Shown one piece after another: positions 1-10,944 of a stretch of DNA of 64,000 bases. Position 1 is the first letter of the stretch, and each line of letters starts with the position of its first letter. Made by a program: the position numbers and the translations under genes. The notes under the pieces were generated by a model, which was given only the letters and a program-made list of their open reading frames with translations, did no database searches and was not told where the DNA came from. Origin of the DNA: Panorpa germanica (Eukaryota > Arthropoda > Insecta > Mecoptera > Panorpidae); contig OY783206.1 in the NCBI GenBank assembly GCA_963678705.1, positions 19,913,807 to 19,977,806 on the forward strand. Direction: 5' to 3'.

Positions 1-67
1 TACTAAATTTCATCCTTATAAGTGCTTTATTTTTGAATAATTCTTTGATTAGGTAAATGCTTGTTAA

Positions 68-821
68 GGAGGTACAGGACGTACCGTCAATACTAAAAGT
101 TTATCTCTCGGTAATACGAAATGCAAAATACGAAGTACATGAGGGACGCGCAAATATTGGGACTGCACCTTTGAAAATGAATTTTTCAATTCCCTATTAA
201 ACTGCTTTTTGCTTGTTAAAATGATTTTTTTATGCATATAATAGTTTAATAAATGAAAAATTACCTATGATTAATATCAAATTTATATTAATTCAATTTA
301 AATACAAATTAAATATTTTGAAAAAGGAATAATAAATTTTGCAAGGCTGCAAATTTACGTGTGTTGACGCATGCGTGATTTGGTTCTCTGACTAATAAAT
401 TGTTATATTTTATATAACATTTATTCCGATTTTGAATTCCCCGCTCAAATTGGCATTTGCAACGTTGCCGGCTTATAACCTACATTTACGGTTTCTTAAA
501 GGTTTTATTTAAATATTTTCGTATATAGGTATCCTTTTGATAATTTTCTATTTGCAATAGTTACAGAAAAGATTATTTTATATACACCTAGTTTTTGAAA
601 GCCGTGTCTCCATTTTTTTACAGTTAAAAGTTATATTATGTGGTGAAATTGAACTAAAAATTATGATTTGTATGGAAAATGACTATTTTTAATCATGTAT
701 AAAAAGAAAACTATGAACCCTAGGTCTCTAAAATTTTGAGACAGCATGTATTTTAACTATTTGTATCGGCCCTCCAAATTTCACAACGTTTTCATCATTT
801 ACGTTAACGTCCGATACCTCC
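68..821 (-). mobile_element. TTAA-flanked MITE, copy 1
   Basis: The element is flanked on both sides by TTAA (64-67 and 822-825) and has inverted ends GGAGGTACAGGACGT and GGAGGTATCGGACGT. Length is about 754 bp with no coding capacity. TTAA duplication is typical of piggyBac-type elements. Reverse orientation of the copies at 17.8 and 28.2 kb. Confidence 0.82.
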
Positions 822-825
822 TTAA

Positions 826-1343
826 CATTTATATTCACTCATTTCACTGTAAACCTACCAATTACATCAATTAATTTCTGTTTTTATGAGAGAACCGACA
901 TCGCATGCAGACAAGTTGCGACAAAAAGTTATTAATAAAAGTTGCAGATTACATTTATCAACACTGTAAAATTGGTCGAATAAATGCTTTAGAAGCCTCT
1001 TTTTAAGGCTATGGTTGCACTGTGTAAAAGAATAGCGCGTTTTTGAACAATTTTTGTTACAGTGTACAAACATATCTTTGCAACATTTCTAAGGAAGTTA
1101 TAGTTTTTAAGATAAACGTGAAAAATTGATTATAATAGTATTTTCAAGATATAGAATCAGTGTTTTTTTTAATTTAAATCCACGTTAGACCCAAAATGCA
1201 TGGTTAGTTCTTCTAACCAAACTTTTCTTTGTCAAAAATATTATTTTTATAGATAATTATTAATACAGAAATACGGTTCTGCCAAGTTGCATCAAAATAA
1301 GATCGCAAGTACTTAATTAAAATAATTTCATTTCAACTTGTCA
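826..1343. other. No recognisable gene
   Basis: AT-rich sequence. Only a short unsupported minus-strand reading frame is present. Confidence 0.5.
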
Positions 1344-1850
1344 GTATTATTATATTATATTAATTGTGTGCCTTTCGGCTTTACAATCTACATTATTGTA
1401 TTTCTCAATGCATTTCATATAAATCCAAAGTTAAAATTAATCTTTAACTATTCTAGACTATTACTACTTCAATAGTACTTTCTGTTTCTTCTTTTCTTGA
1501 TCCTCTCTCTTCATGTCCCCTACTCCTCCTTTATTCTCACCGTTTCCTGCTTCTTCTTCCTTATTGCCTGTATCTTCATCTATCACCTTTTGCCTTCCTT
1601 GTCTCCTCTTGACAAACCCTCTTATCTTTTCACTATCCTTCCTGCCTTCTCTCTTCGTTTTCACTTCTCCACTTATGTCTATTACAGGCATAGACGCTCT
1701 ATCTTTACTATTTCCTCTTGACTCTCTTACTTTACTCTTTCTTCTTGACTCTCTACCTTTACTATGTTATTATTGTCTCTATCTCCGTCACCTACCTCTT
1801 GTCCTTATCTCCTTTCCGACAATTATTTCAGAATGTTCAATGGTGCAGTT
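1344..1850 (-). mobile_element. LINE type B, 3' end with coding tail
   Basis: On the minus strand a lysine/glutamate-rich coding segment (1464-1691) ends in a stop. It is followed by a 3' UTR containing TAAAGCCGAAAGGCACAC and a TAA-rich tail at 1344-1364, as in LINEs that end in short tandem repeats. A second copy is at 6366 and the 3' end alone recurs at 16868. The upstream ORF2 is missing. Confidence 0.7.
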
Positions 1851-2649
1851 TTAACAGCAAATTAATCACATAGACATTATTAGATTGGAAATATTCATGT
1901 TTTGCGTTTATCTAATCGATTTATGCCATTCTCTCATTAATTACGTAAACTTAATAGTCTTTTTTGATGCCGTTCTTACCCCTCCTATTTTATGCGCTCG
2001 AGTCATGCATAAAAAACAGGATAAGCTAATAAACAGATGCTTTCGCAACCCCCAACCCCTATACCACCCTGCAATTGCTCGTCTTCGAAGACGAATCATG
2101 TAGAAAATTCCAGCAGCAATTCAGACGCTCTCCAGCAAACGTAAGTTGATTTTATTCCATCACTCGTCGCCCGTTGCCCGCCGCAAATGTCTGCAGCCAT
2201 GGAAAACCACATTGGAAAATGCATGGCGTTCAATAGAAGAAAAACAAATACTTTCCATTGGAACAATGTAACAGAATTACTGTGGTGAAAATTCAATAAT
2301 GGGGTAATGCGATTTAGTGAAATATTTGTTCTGTATGGTTCCGTGTTCGACTAGAAAATTCCCTGGTAACATTATTTATTATTCTGCGAAATTGATGTAC
2401 TAGTATTTTGTATATTCATATATTTATTCCTTGTTGATTTTTTGAATTTTGCTGTCGATATTAAAAACCATATCGCTCAACACACAATGAAGAAGCAATT
2501 ATTAGCAAAGAATTTTATAAATGTTGTAAAATTTTATTAAATTTTCAAACATATGAAGGCAGTCAATTTAGTGGTTTGAAAATATTTTTAGAATTTTCAA
2601 TAACTTTATTTCAAGAATATTATTAAAATTGAACAAATTAAATGGCAGA
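1851..2649. other. No recognisable gene
   Basis: AT-rich. Reading frames near 1885-2296 lack coding features or family resemblance. Confidence 0.45.
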
Positions 2650-2651
2650 TA

Positions 2652-3393
2652 CAGGGTGTCCCAATATTCAACGATAAACGGGCATCAGAGGGTGGTCCTG
2701 CTCATAACTATTCGAGAAAAAAAAAATCTCATTTTGTTTAAAAATTAGAAAAGAAATAATAGTTTTTCGAAAATTGAAACACTTTAAAATGTTTTTAACT
2801 ACCATGACCACAATTTTTCAAGTATTTCAGATTTTTTTTCTGTATCGGCAACCTAAATAGCACTGCTATCCACCACAATCATTAAAAATCCTAGAATGCT
2901 AGTAGTTTTTACATTAAAATTAGTCGAAATTATTTTTTTCCCTCATTTTTTTTAAGATTTTTACTTTCTGTCCACTTTAACTCATCGTGGTGTAAAAAAA
3001 AAGATATAAACACTACTATTACAAGTTTTTTTAAAATTTGACGCAACTCTTCAGGATTCCAAAATGGTATCCAGGAAAACTAGCATTAAAAAAAATTATG
3101 CATACTATTTCTAAAGAAGAACCAAATTTCATAAATTGTTCTTGTTAATAGTTATCACTTTTACAATACAAATGGTACAAACAATTTTTTATTCATTTTA
3201 TACCGATAAAAAAATCAGAAATATTTGAAAAATTGTGATCGTGGTAGTTAAAAACATCTAAAGGTGTTTTAATTTTCGAAAGATTTTTTTTTTTTTTTGT
3301 AATTTCTAAACAAAATAAGATAACATTTTCATAAGATAACATAAGCAGGACCACCCTCTGTACCCGTTTATCGTTGATTTTTGAGACACCCTG
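2652..3393. mobile_element. Foldback-type TIR element, copy 1
   Basis: Ends CAGGGTGTCCCA and CAGGGTGTCTCA are flanked by TA. The inverted arms are unusually long, about 190 bp (2652-2850 against 3200-3393), and share internal blocks such as CAGAGGGTGGTCCTGC and AACTACCA.GA.CACAATTTTTCAA. The loop has no ORF. TA flanks suggest the Tc1/mariner group, but this is inferred. Confidence 0.78.
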
Positions 3394-3599
3394 TATATGG
3401 AGTAAGTGCCTTTGATACATAGGTTGTAGTTTATGCTACTAGGTATAGATGGTTCTAGTATATGTTAAACTGATAGGACTACATAGATCTTAGTATGTCA
3501 CCCTACAAATTTATTGAGTGATGCGTTACTATTTATTTAACTACAAAATTAAAAATTAAAACCAAAACAATAAGTGTGAATGGTACTTAATATACAATT

Positions 3600-3828
3600 C
3601 CAAAAGAATAACTTTTCATACGATCATCTTGAGAATTTAAATATATATAAGACATTTTAGGAATTGTAAATTTTTAACAAACGTGTTGTTTCTGAAATCA
3701 AAGGCTTTTATTTTAGTAATTTACATACACATTATAATAATTACACTGTTTAACTTAAATCATACTATCCTACCTGAAATCAAAGAAACGATATTTAAAG
3801 TTTATTATTTAAATTGTCAATTCCTGTT
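3600..3828 (-). repeat. 3' block of a composite retroelement family
   Basis: On the minus strand this carries GGAATTGACAATTTAAATAA and two copies of TTTGATTTCAG about 90 bp apart. The same block is at 44840-45025 and 62105-62290 (plus) and, shortened, at 52966-53060 (minus). Its right edge abuts a LINE 3' terminus. Confidence 0.6.
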
Positions 3829-3905
3829 TTTTAAATATTTATTTGAATGCATCAACTTTCAATAGTTATTAGCACTTTAATAAATATACACTATACATTT
3901 TAATT
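3828..3905 (-). mobile_element. LINE type L3 3' terminus
   Basis: On the minus strand AAGTGCTAATAACTATTGAA leads to an A-rich AAATAAATATTTAAA end, the 3' terminus seen at 19175, 28935, 34200, 41030, 42540 and 47475. It lies directly downstream of the broken ORF1, which suggests an element that has lost ORF2. Confidence 0.55.
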
Positions 3906-3923
3906 TAGTTATATCTATATCTT

Positions 3924-4871
3924 TTATAAACTCATATTTTTCTTTTCCGTTGTTCTGGTAACTCTTTCTGTTTTCTTGTATTTCTTTTTCGCATTTTTCT
4001 TTGTTATGTCATTGTCTGATGTTTCTTTTTCCAATACCATGTTTGAATCCGAGTTATCATCCTCATTATCTGACTCGGGAATTGTAGTTTCAGTTGTCGT
4101 GCTCTCATTCTTTTTCCTTTTATTTTCTATTCTTGGGCCCTTATAGTTTAAATATATCTTTTTCTTCGTCAATAATACTTACTGCTTCAGCTTCTTTTCT
4201 TGCATAGACTATTATTTCATTAACCCAATTTGGCAAGTCATGTTCGTTGATAACACCTGGTAATCTATTTCCCATTGCTTCTATATTCTTTTCAGTTATT
4301 GTCTTGTTTCTTGTTATCGACGTATGGCTGAGAGTTGTTCTTTTTTTTGAGGTTCTATTTTTAAAATCCTGTCCGGAATGGTCCAGGCCGTCACATGGTC
4401 TGCATGTTTTCCTTTGGTTATATAGCTTGCCCATACTTTTCGTCCCATCATACTAATGTACGATGGGATTTCTTTTTTTTAAATCATTTTTACTGCCCGT
4501 ATCCCATTATACACCAGAAATGGCATCTCTTTCCTCCATTCTTTTCTTATGTTAATTATTTTTCCATAATCTTGGAGTGCATGTTCCATTTCATATTCAA
4601 TATCGTGTAATTTTACTATCGTATACCTGTCAGCTCTTTCCAGTATAACTTTGAATGTCTTGTTATCCATTCCTATATATTCAATTTCTTCAAATTTTTC
4701 TAGTAATGCATCGATTGGTCTGGTTTCTTTTAATTTCACTAACATTTTATTTCCATTGACTTGGATGGCTAACACATCACCTACATTTAGTTCTATCTTA
4801 TTTCCCAGAAATAATCAACTATATTCAACGTTGACAAATACACTCATAGTACTTTTCCTGTTTTCTTCCAT
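3924..4871 (-). pseudogene. Broken retroelement ORF1 (Gag-like) with degenerate CCHC knuckle
   Basis: Three overlapping frames on the minus strand together make one protein. A start at 4871 (MEENRKS) runs into an in-frame TGA near 4817. A charged domain follows (MLAIQVNG at 4775 to RAVKMI at 4482). After a frameshift near 4440-4480 it continues with RKTCRPCDGLDHSGQDF, which fits a C-x2-C-x4-H-x4-C zinc knuckle with the last cysteine changed to phenylalanine. A second frameshift near 4150 leads to a lysine/glutamate-rich tail ending at 3924. This layout fits an ORF1 RNA-binding protein of a non-LTR element, though an LTR-element gag remnant is not excluded. It is not functional. Confidence 0.6.
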
Positions 4872-5082
4872 TTTATTGTCTTATTTCACTTCACTTCTCA
4901 ATTCCTTTTTATCTATTTTTATAATAACTTAACATTATGCACAGTGAGTTCTCTCAGCTCCAAATATCAACTGTGTTGCCGGTCATTGGCACACACTACA
5001 ATGAAAGTGACTATATCTAATATATACCGTTAGTTCACCTGACCAGAATGCAGTTGTAATATCTCTGGTCAGTGTCTGATAT
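4872..5082 (-). repeat. 5' leader block of the composite retroelement
   Basis: Minus-strand sequence starting CTGACCAGAGATATTACAAC leads straight into the broken ORF1 and is repeated at 61966-62120 (plus) and in part at 53062-53130 (minus). It is therefore the 5' untranslated region of that family. Confidence 0.6.
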
Positions 5083-5895
5083 ATTTATTAATGTCCTTTA
5101 TACGCAGAAAAAGTTCAATACTCCTTGCGGTACTACATTTTTAGATTTTGACTGTTGAAATTTGCATTTTTAACATACGAACCCAACACCGACACCAACT
5201 TGGTAATGGAAATGGTAATTTCCTTACAATTCCTGTTTGGGCGTTGTGGTGCCCGGGTATTTCACCAAAAGTAGTCAGGAAGTCTTCGAAGTTCGTGAAC
5301 TCAATATGAATTTAAAAGTATATTTATTTCATACAAAATTACACATTGGGGTCGTAAATCCCAACAGAATTACACAATTAAACACTTTTCCTAGTAATTA
5401 ATAATAATGAATGTATATAAATGTATGTGAATGTCTTAATGTATATATTTTAATATTAAATTGTAATGTTACTTAAAATACGTGTTGTCTCGTTGAGAGC
5501 TGGTTCAAAAAAGGGTAGATTTGAGTACAATACATTTCACATTTAAAATAGAAAAGGGTGGGGATGAACCCTTAGTACAATTTGTCGGACATAGTTGAAC
5601 TAAAATAGATAATAAAATTATTGGTAACTAGAAAAGTAAGTCTGGATTTACACTTCACACATTAAAATGTTCAGGCGGCATTCGCTACAGTTCATTTACA
5701 CTTTTGCCCTAAAAACATGTAAAATTAAATTATATTATAATTGTATTTTGATGCATGTTTTTGTCCAATTCCTTTAAAAAACTTAGAATCAGTCCATGTG
5801 AATATGACAAATATTGTCGTGTAAAGAAAATTACAGCAAGCGGTATTCGTTCTTTTATAAAATATGACAATTTAATTTTATTGATGTTGATATTT
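5083..5895. repeat. Repeat H, copy 1, interrupted by an insertion
   Basis: Blocks 5083-5234 and 5766-5895 match the uninterrupted stretch 39450-39790 (GCGGTACTA.ATTTTTAGAT, ACATACGAAC, AAAAACTTAGAATCA). Smaller pieces occur at 3600-3655 and 23555-23650. Confidence 0.65.
5235..5765. mobile_element. Unclassified 531-bp insertion in repeat H
   Basis: The 8-bp sequence CAATTCCT lies on both sides (5227-5234 and 5766-5773), and the paralogue at 39.67 kb shows the site without the insert. The ends (GTTTGGGCG and TTTTTGTC) are not inverted repeats and no reading frame is convincing. It may be a non-autonomous retroelement or a decayed DNA element. Confidence 0.55.
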
Positions 5896-6365
5896 CACCA
5901 GTATAGACTGATTTACAAAACATACATTGTATATTAACACGCACACACAAAATTGCAATAATAGAAAGGTAAACAAAACCCAATGGGTTAAACAGACCAC
6001 GCGAAATTCACTGAGACAGCAAAAATCTTTGGTAAATGATATTAAAGGACTTACGTAGTCCTCTTCGCTTCTGCAAACATTAACTAAAAGGAAAGCTTAG
6101 GTAAAAAAAACAGAGGCGCATTAAGCACTGCCACGCCGGGGCAAACTGTCTTAAGACAAAACTACGCTTATATAAGAAATATGCTCATTTTAAAAAACAG
6201 ATAAAAAAAACATTAATTTCTTTTTGAGGTTCTATTTTAAATACTAATTTCAATTTAACAATTTTTTTTAATTAGGTTTCAAGAACCGCCTTTAGCGACA
6301 ACATTTATGATATATTCAGATATATATTTTATATATTATATATTTTATATATTAGTTATTTTATA
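5896..6365. other. No recognisable gene
   Basis: AT-rich, ending in a TATATATT-rich run at 6300-6370. Confidence 0.45.
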
Positions 6366-6708
6366 TATTATTATTATTTATTATATTAATTGTGTGCCTT
6401 TCGGCTTTACAATCTACATTATTATATTTTTTAATGCATTTCATATAAATTCAAAGTTAAAACTAAACTTAAACTATTCTAGACTATTACTACTTCGAAT
6501 AGTACTTTCTGTTTCTTCTTTCCTTGATCCTCTGTCTTCATGTCCCCTACTCCTCCTTTATTCACACCGTTTCCTGCTTCTCCTTCCTTATTGGCTGTAT
6601 CTTCATCTATCACCTCTTGCCTTCCTTGTCTCCTCTCGACAAACCCTCTATTATCTTTTCACTATCATTCCTGCCTTCTCTCTTCATTTTCACTTCTCCA
6701 CTTATGTA
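6366..6708 (-). mobile_element. LINE type B, 3' end, copy 2
   Basis: Closely matches 1344-1690 and is 5'-truncated in the same coding region. The TAA-like tail is at 6366-6390. TATTTTATATAT occurs on both flanks and may be the target duplication, although the surroundings are simple sequence. Confidence 0.7.
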
Positions 6709-7189
6709 TTTTATATATATTAAGATATGTATAAATCCTCTATTAATTAAAATTATTCGGTGACTCAACAAACGAAGGGTATTGGTTTAGCTGCGTTGTT
6801 ATTTTTGTTACTTATGTTTAATACTTATTAATATACTTTAATTATAAACACACAGTCCTTATCTAGTACTTATCTAACATATGCTCATAGAGTCGTCGAG
6901 TAATTTTAGTTCATAGAAGATACATCAATGTATGATGTCGCTAAAAGCAGTTTTTTCAGTATCGAGAGATTTTACACTAATCCCATTTAGAAAATTATTT
7001 TGGAATGATAGTTTCGCACTTGCTAGCTTACCACAAGGTAATTATAAAGCTCATTTTCTACTTCATATATAGAGACTGTCTTGCAAGCAAGTTTCACACT
7101 TTCTAGCTTATTACAAACTTATTCCATGATTCATTTTCTAGCAGTGAAGTGATGGTCCCCTGACACAGAATAGGATGTAAATGAAGTCT
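6709..7189. other. No recognisable gene
   Basis: AT-rich with nothing assignable. Confidence 0.4.
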
Positions 7190-8651
7190 CAGCCCAATGC
7201 ACTTACACTTCTGGACAAATTTTATTTTAAAAGTTGTCGTGTTTATTGCCTCTTCCACGGTAAATTAAATGCATAGGCTCTGTTTACACTTGCGTGTTCA
7301 GTTATTCGTGCTATTTGACAATTATTTGTGGTCAAGTAAAAGTGCAACATTATTTGCTGAACCACTTGTTCTTAAAACATATAGCAAATACATAATCAAC
7401 ACCTTAATCATTCGTCTTATCTATTGCCATTTCTAATAAACATTTACAATACTTAATTTATAATTTATAAGTACGAGTAAGGGTATTTAAAATATAGAGA
7501 TTAATATAAATTCATTAATAAAGTCAATAAGTTTTCCTTTTTTGATTTCAAATATCTCGAAAACTCGATCGAGAAAGAAATATTTTTATAATAGTACAAA
7601 CTTAGGATCCACAGCGAAAACCAATTGTTTCTAATCAATCTCACACAAAGTAATGGAATTTATCTTAAAGTACCACAAGTATTAGCACCCCATCACCTTT
7701 ACGAAAATCAGTTGTACCTACTTTTAACTCAGCTACCAAAATTGTGCTAAGCCCTTTCAAATCACGAGCTTTCAATAAAAAATGTCATTCTAAATTAACA
7801 GAAAATCGCAATACTTTCGTAAAAAGTGATGATAGTTTTATTTTAAATCAAAGTACAAACTCTGAGGTTAGTAATGAAACAAGATATCTGCCAAAAACTA
7901 CCGCAATGACCATTATATGTTGACAGTTTTAAAATGATGCATGTCTCGCAGGCCCTATATTACAGTGCACCTGCCCTTAAATACACCTCTGTTAAAAATA
8001 ATATAAGTAAGAAAAATGAGTACAGAAGTGAAGGTAAAGTAAAATTAACAGTGGAAAGTAAATAATGGTAAATAAATGTAAATAAGTTAAAAAGAAGGGG
8101 TTGTTTCATCCCTTAGGCCCCTTAGGACCTGTAGGGAATGGGAGGACGGTTTGTTTTACACCGTTAAGTTGTTATAATACGGTTTTATTGTTTATTTGAT
8201 GTTTGTTTTTGTAATTGTGTTGCTTTAACAATGGAAATTTACTGGTACATTGTAATTTCTAAAGAAAATACATTATAATTATATAAAAGTTTTTGAAACT
8301 AAGTAAATCTCCCTTAATAATTACAATTAATTTTGTTTGTAAAGTTTGGCTCAAAGTGCAATTAATGTTTGTCCATTAGAAGTAATGGAAAAAAGTAAAA
8401 ACCACGTGGCGGGGGTGCGGGGTGTAGTTTACGGAGGCAAAGTTAAACTATAAGAAATATACGCAAAGAACTGTTACGTGTTTACCTGATAATTAGAATT
8501 AATTAAAATGTTACATCATTAGAGAGTTTCAACCAATTCCCTTTTTTTCTTAATATGACTTTTTGACCTTACTTTTGCATTTAATTTCATGCCATGATAC
8601 ACGACAGGTTTTAATACAAAATTTGTCCAGTGGTGTAAGTGCATTGGGCTG
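7190..8651. mobile_element. 1.46-kb TIR element without transposase
   Basis: Inverted ends of about 35 bp, CAGCCCAATGCACTTACAC (7190) and its reverse complement at 8633-8651, both continue into ...GGACAAATTTT. No ORF is present and no clear target duplication is visible. The segment 7430-7575 inside it resembles the L3 LINE 3' UTR, so it may itself be nested. A related end fragment (AGTGTAAGTGCATTGG) is at 44494. Confidence 0.6.
7430..7575 (-). mobile_element. LINE type L3 3' UTR fragment
   Basis: Matches 28975-29110 (TTTATAA.TACGAGTAAGGGTA, ATAAAGTCAATAAG) with substantial divergence. Confidence 0.45.
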
Positions 8652-9381
8652 ACGATTCCTTTACAATCTATTTTCTATATTGAATTCTTTATAGAATTGA
8701 GCCCGCAGTTGGGATACCTCTGCTATAACTTAACAAGAATTATTTGCAATAGTTTTTTTTTATAAATAAACTTAAATAGAAATCTTTTAATTAAATAAAA
8801 GAGAACCATGAGTTTTCTTCACAAAGCGATTTTCTTTATATTGAGAAAAACTATTTCTTTAACATAATATAAATATCAGAACAATTTAAAATCGCCTTTG
8901 ATCATTTAAAATATTTTCCAACGATAAATTAATTTTGCTGTAATTTTATTTCATTCTAACAGGGTGAAAAGATAATCTTGATAATTTATTTAATAATAAA
9001 TTAATAAATAAGTTTTTATAAAAGCAACCCTTTTGTTTTTCGATTGAATCGATTCGTTTACTCACCCCCATCTCCTATTCGGTACCAACCATGTTCACAA
9101 CCCCTAAATATATTACCAATTGCGTATAAATTCATTGAATTATTTCTGTGTTGCAGATTCCACAAATGTTTTACATTTTTTATTGTTTAAGGGATGTTTT
9201 GCACGCTAATTATAAAATAGGAGTTTATTTTCACAAAGGGTTGTAATGTAGGGTGGTTTTCAAACATTGCTTATAACGCTAATGTGTTTTATATTTTTTT
9301 TATTTTCTGTTGTTTACTTAATTTTTTATTTTATTTTTAGTGAAATCAGTAATAAAAAGTGAAACGGTGATAATGTTAAGA
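8652..9381. other. No recognisable gene
   Basis: AT-rich with no assignable feature. Confidence 0.4.
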
Positions 9382-10235
9382 CGTTCCAGCGTGGTATACC
9401 ATCAAATGTTTTCGGCTATAGTTACCTGATAACGTTGCAAAATGCTTGTAATGTTCAAAATGCATTAGTACCATCAAAGATTGAAAATTTCCGCTATTTA
9501 TTCTACACTACTTGAGATAATTTTGCGCGCAGCGTTGCTGGATCATCATTAACCATACAAAGAACGTGTCGGAAATAAAAAATATGATATTTTAAATTAT
9601 TATATCTCGAATTTATTTAAAAAACAATTTTCTTTACTCTCCTCAAATTTTTTAAAAATTCTATTCAGAATTTTTTTTGTATATAATAGAAAATAGTTGG
9701 GCGAATAGAAAATTATACATGATTTAAATGGGAGACGTGCCTGAAAATTGCTAACTTTGTTATTAATTATCTCGGATTTTAAACGGTCAAAAATTCTGAA
9801 AAATCTGAAAATTCGCGATTTATTAATATAGTCCAAATCACGATAGTTTGGCGGCGACTTATATTTAAAAGAGGTTATAAGAGCGGTATAATGCGATAAT
9901 GAATTTTATCTTATTCGTTTCTATACACATTATAGAAAAATAAGTGAGTCAGTGTTTTCTAGTTATATCGGCAATTTATACCCCACAACTTGTTTTAAGT
10001 ATGAGTCGCCGCCGAACTCTCGTAATTTGAACTATAAACGTTATTCTTAGACTATAAACACATTTAAAAAAAACTATCTAAAATGTTATTTTACGCAATA
10101 GGTAATATTTACAGATAGTATTAAAATTATTTAAACAAGCGTAAAACTGTAGGTAGAAATATAAAGGTTTAATATGGGTCAGACTAATGTCTAGATATGA
10201 TTATAGGATTTATTTGTTTAATGATAATTGCCTAA
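9382..10235 (+). repeat. Paralogous segment, arm 1 (inverted copy at 21.7-22.9 kb)
   Basis: Blocks 9382-9828 and 10095-10235 occur in reverse complement at 22545-22885 and 21662-21790 (for example GCTAACTTTGTTATTAATTA and GGGTCAGACTAATGTCTAGA). Here the two blocks are separated by a 202-bp MITE; in the other arm they are separated by LINE insertions. Confidence 0.7.
9831..10032 (+). mobile_element. 202-bp MITE with GGCGGCGAC TIRs, copy 1
   Basis: Inverted ends of about 40 bp share GTCCAAAT.ACGA, then GGCGGCGACT and ATACTTAAAA-like sequence. The element is flanked by TA (9829-9830 and 10033-10034), as expected for Tc1/mariner-type MITEs. It is non-coding. Confidence 0.82.
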
Positions 10236-10944
10236 GACGAGTATTTTTATTATTATATAAATTATTTATTAAAGCATGAGAAGTTTGTTCATTTCATTTT
10301 AAGAGAATTCCCACAAACTGGAGCATTACCTCTAGGCTACGTAACAAAAAGTGACCCAAAACTCTCACAACTTTTTTTAATTAATCTTTGACACATAGCT
10401 AGATATTTTATATAATAGATTTTATATTAAAAATAATCTTATAAATGTAAGAATGCATTTTCTCAACGTATTTCCACGTAATGAAAATTAGTGACTGCCA
10501 AATCCTTTATTCAACGTTCAATATCCTTGCATTTTAAAATAGTTTCCCCCATAATCACCCCCACTGTTACATCCCCCCACCCCCGTTCATCATGCTAATA
10601 CTGTCTATTTTATAACATACTATACTTTAATTGAGGAATTCGATTAATTCTAAAAGTTTTGTCAGTTCCTGACATGCCCACCACGCGGCACTAGTGTTGT
10701 TGGATGACGTGAACTTAACCCCATCCCCTCTGCACCCCACACCACCCACGGACTAACTCTTTAACGGATACGTCAAATTACACGCTACTTAACAGGATTA
10801 TACACCGACGTTAAAAGATAAAATAACAGAAGGCATTGTTCAATACACTGTCAACTTTATCTAGGCCATTTTAAATGGGGATGCACCCCCGTGTTATATT
10901 GCAATGTGATTCGAAAGTTCTGTTGGCATTTGACATCACAGTAT
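10236..10944. other. No recognisable gene
   Basis: AT-rich with C-rich patches (10550-10585, 10720-10755). No feature assigned. Confidence 0.4.

Noticed and set aside
1497..1854. Two overlapping serine/leucine-rich plus-strand frames, and equivalents at 6307-6763 and 31345-31701
   Set aside because: They are shadows of purine-rich LINE coding sequence on the opposite strand.
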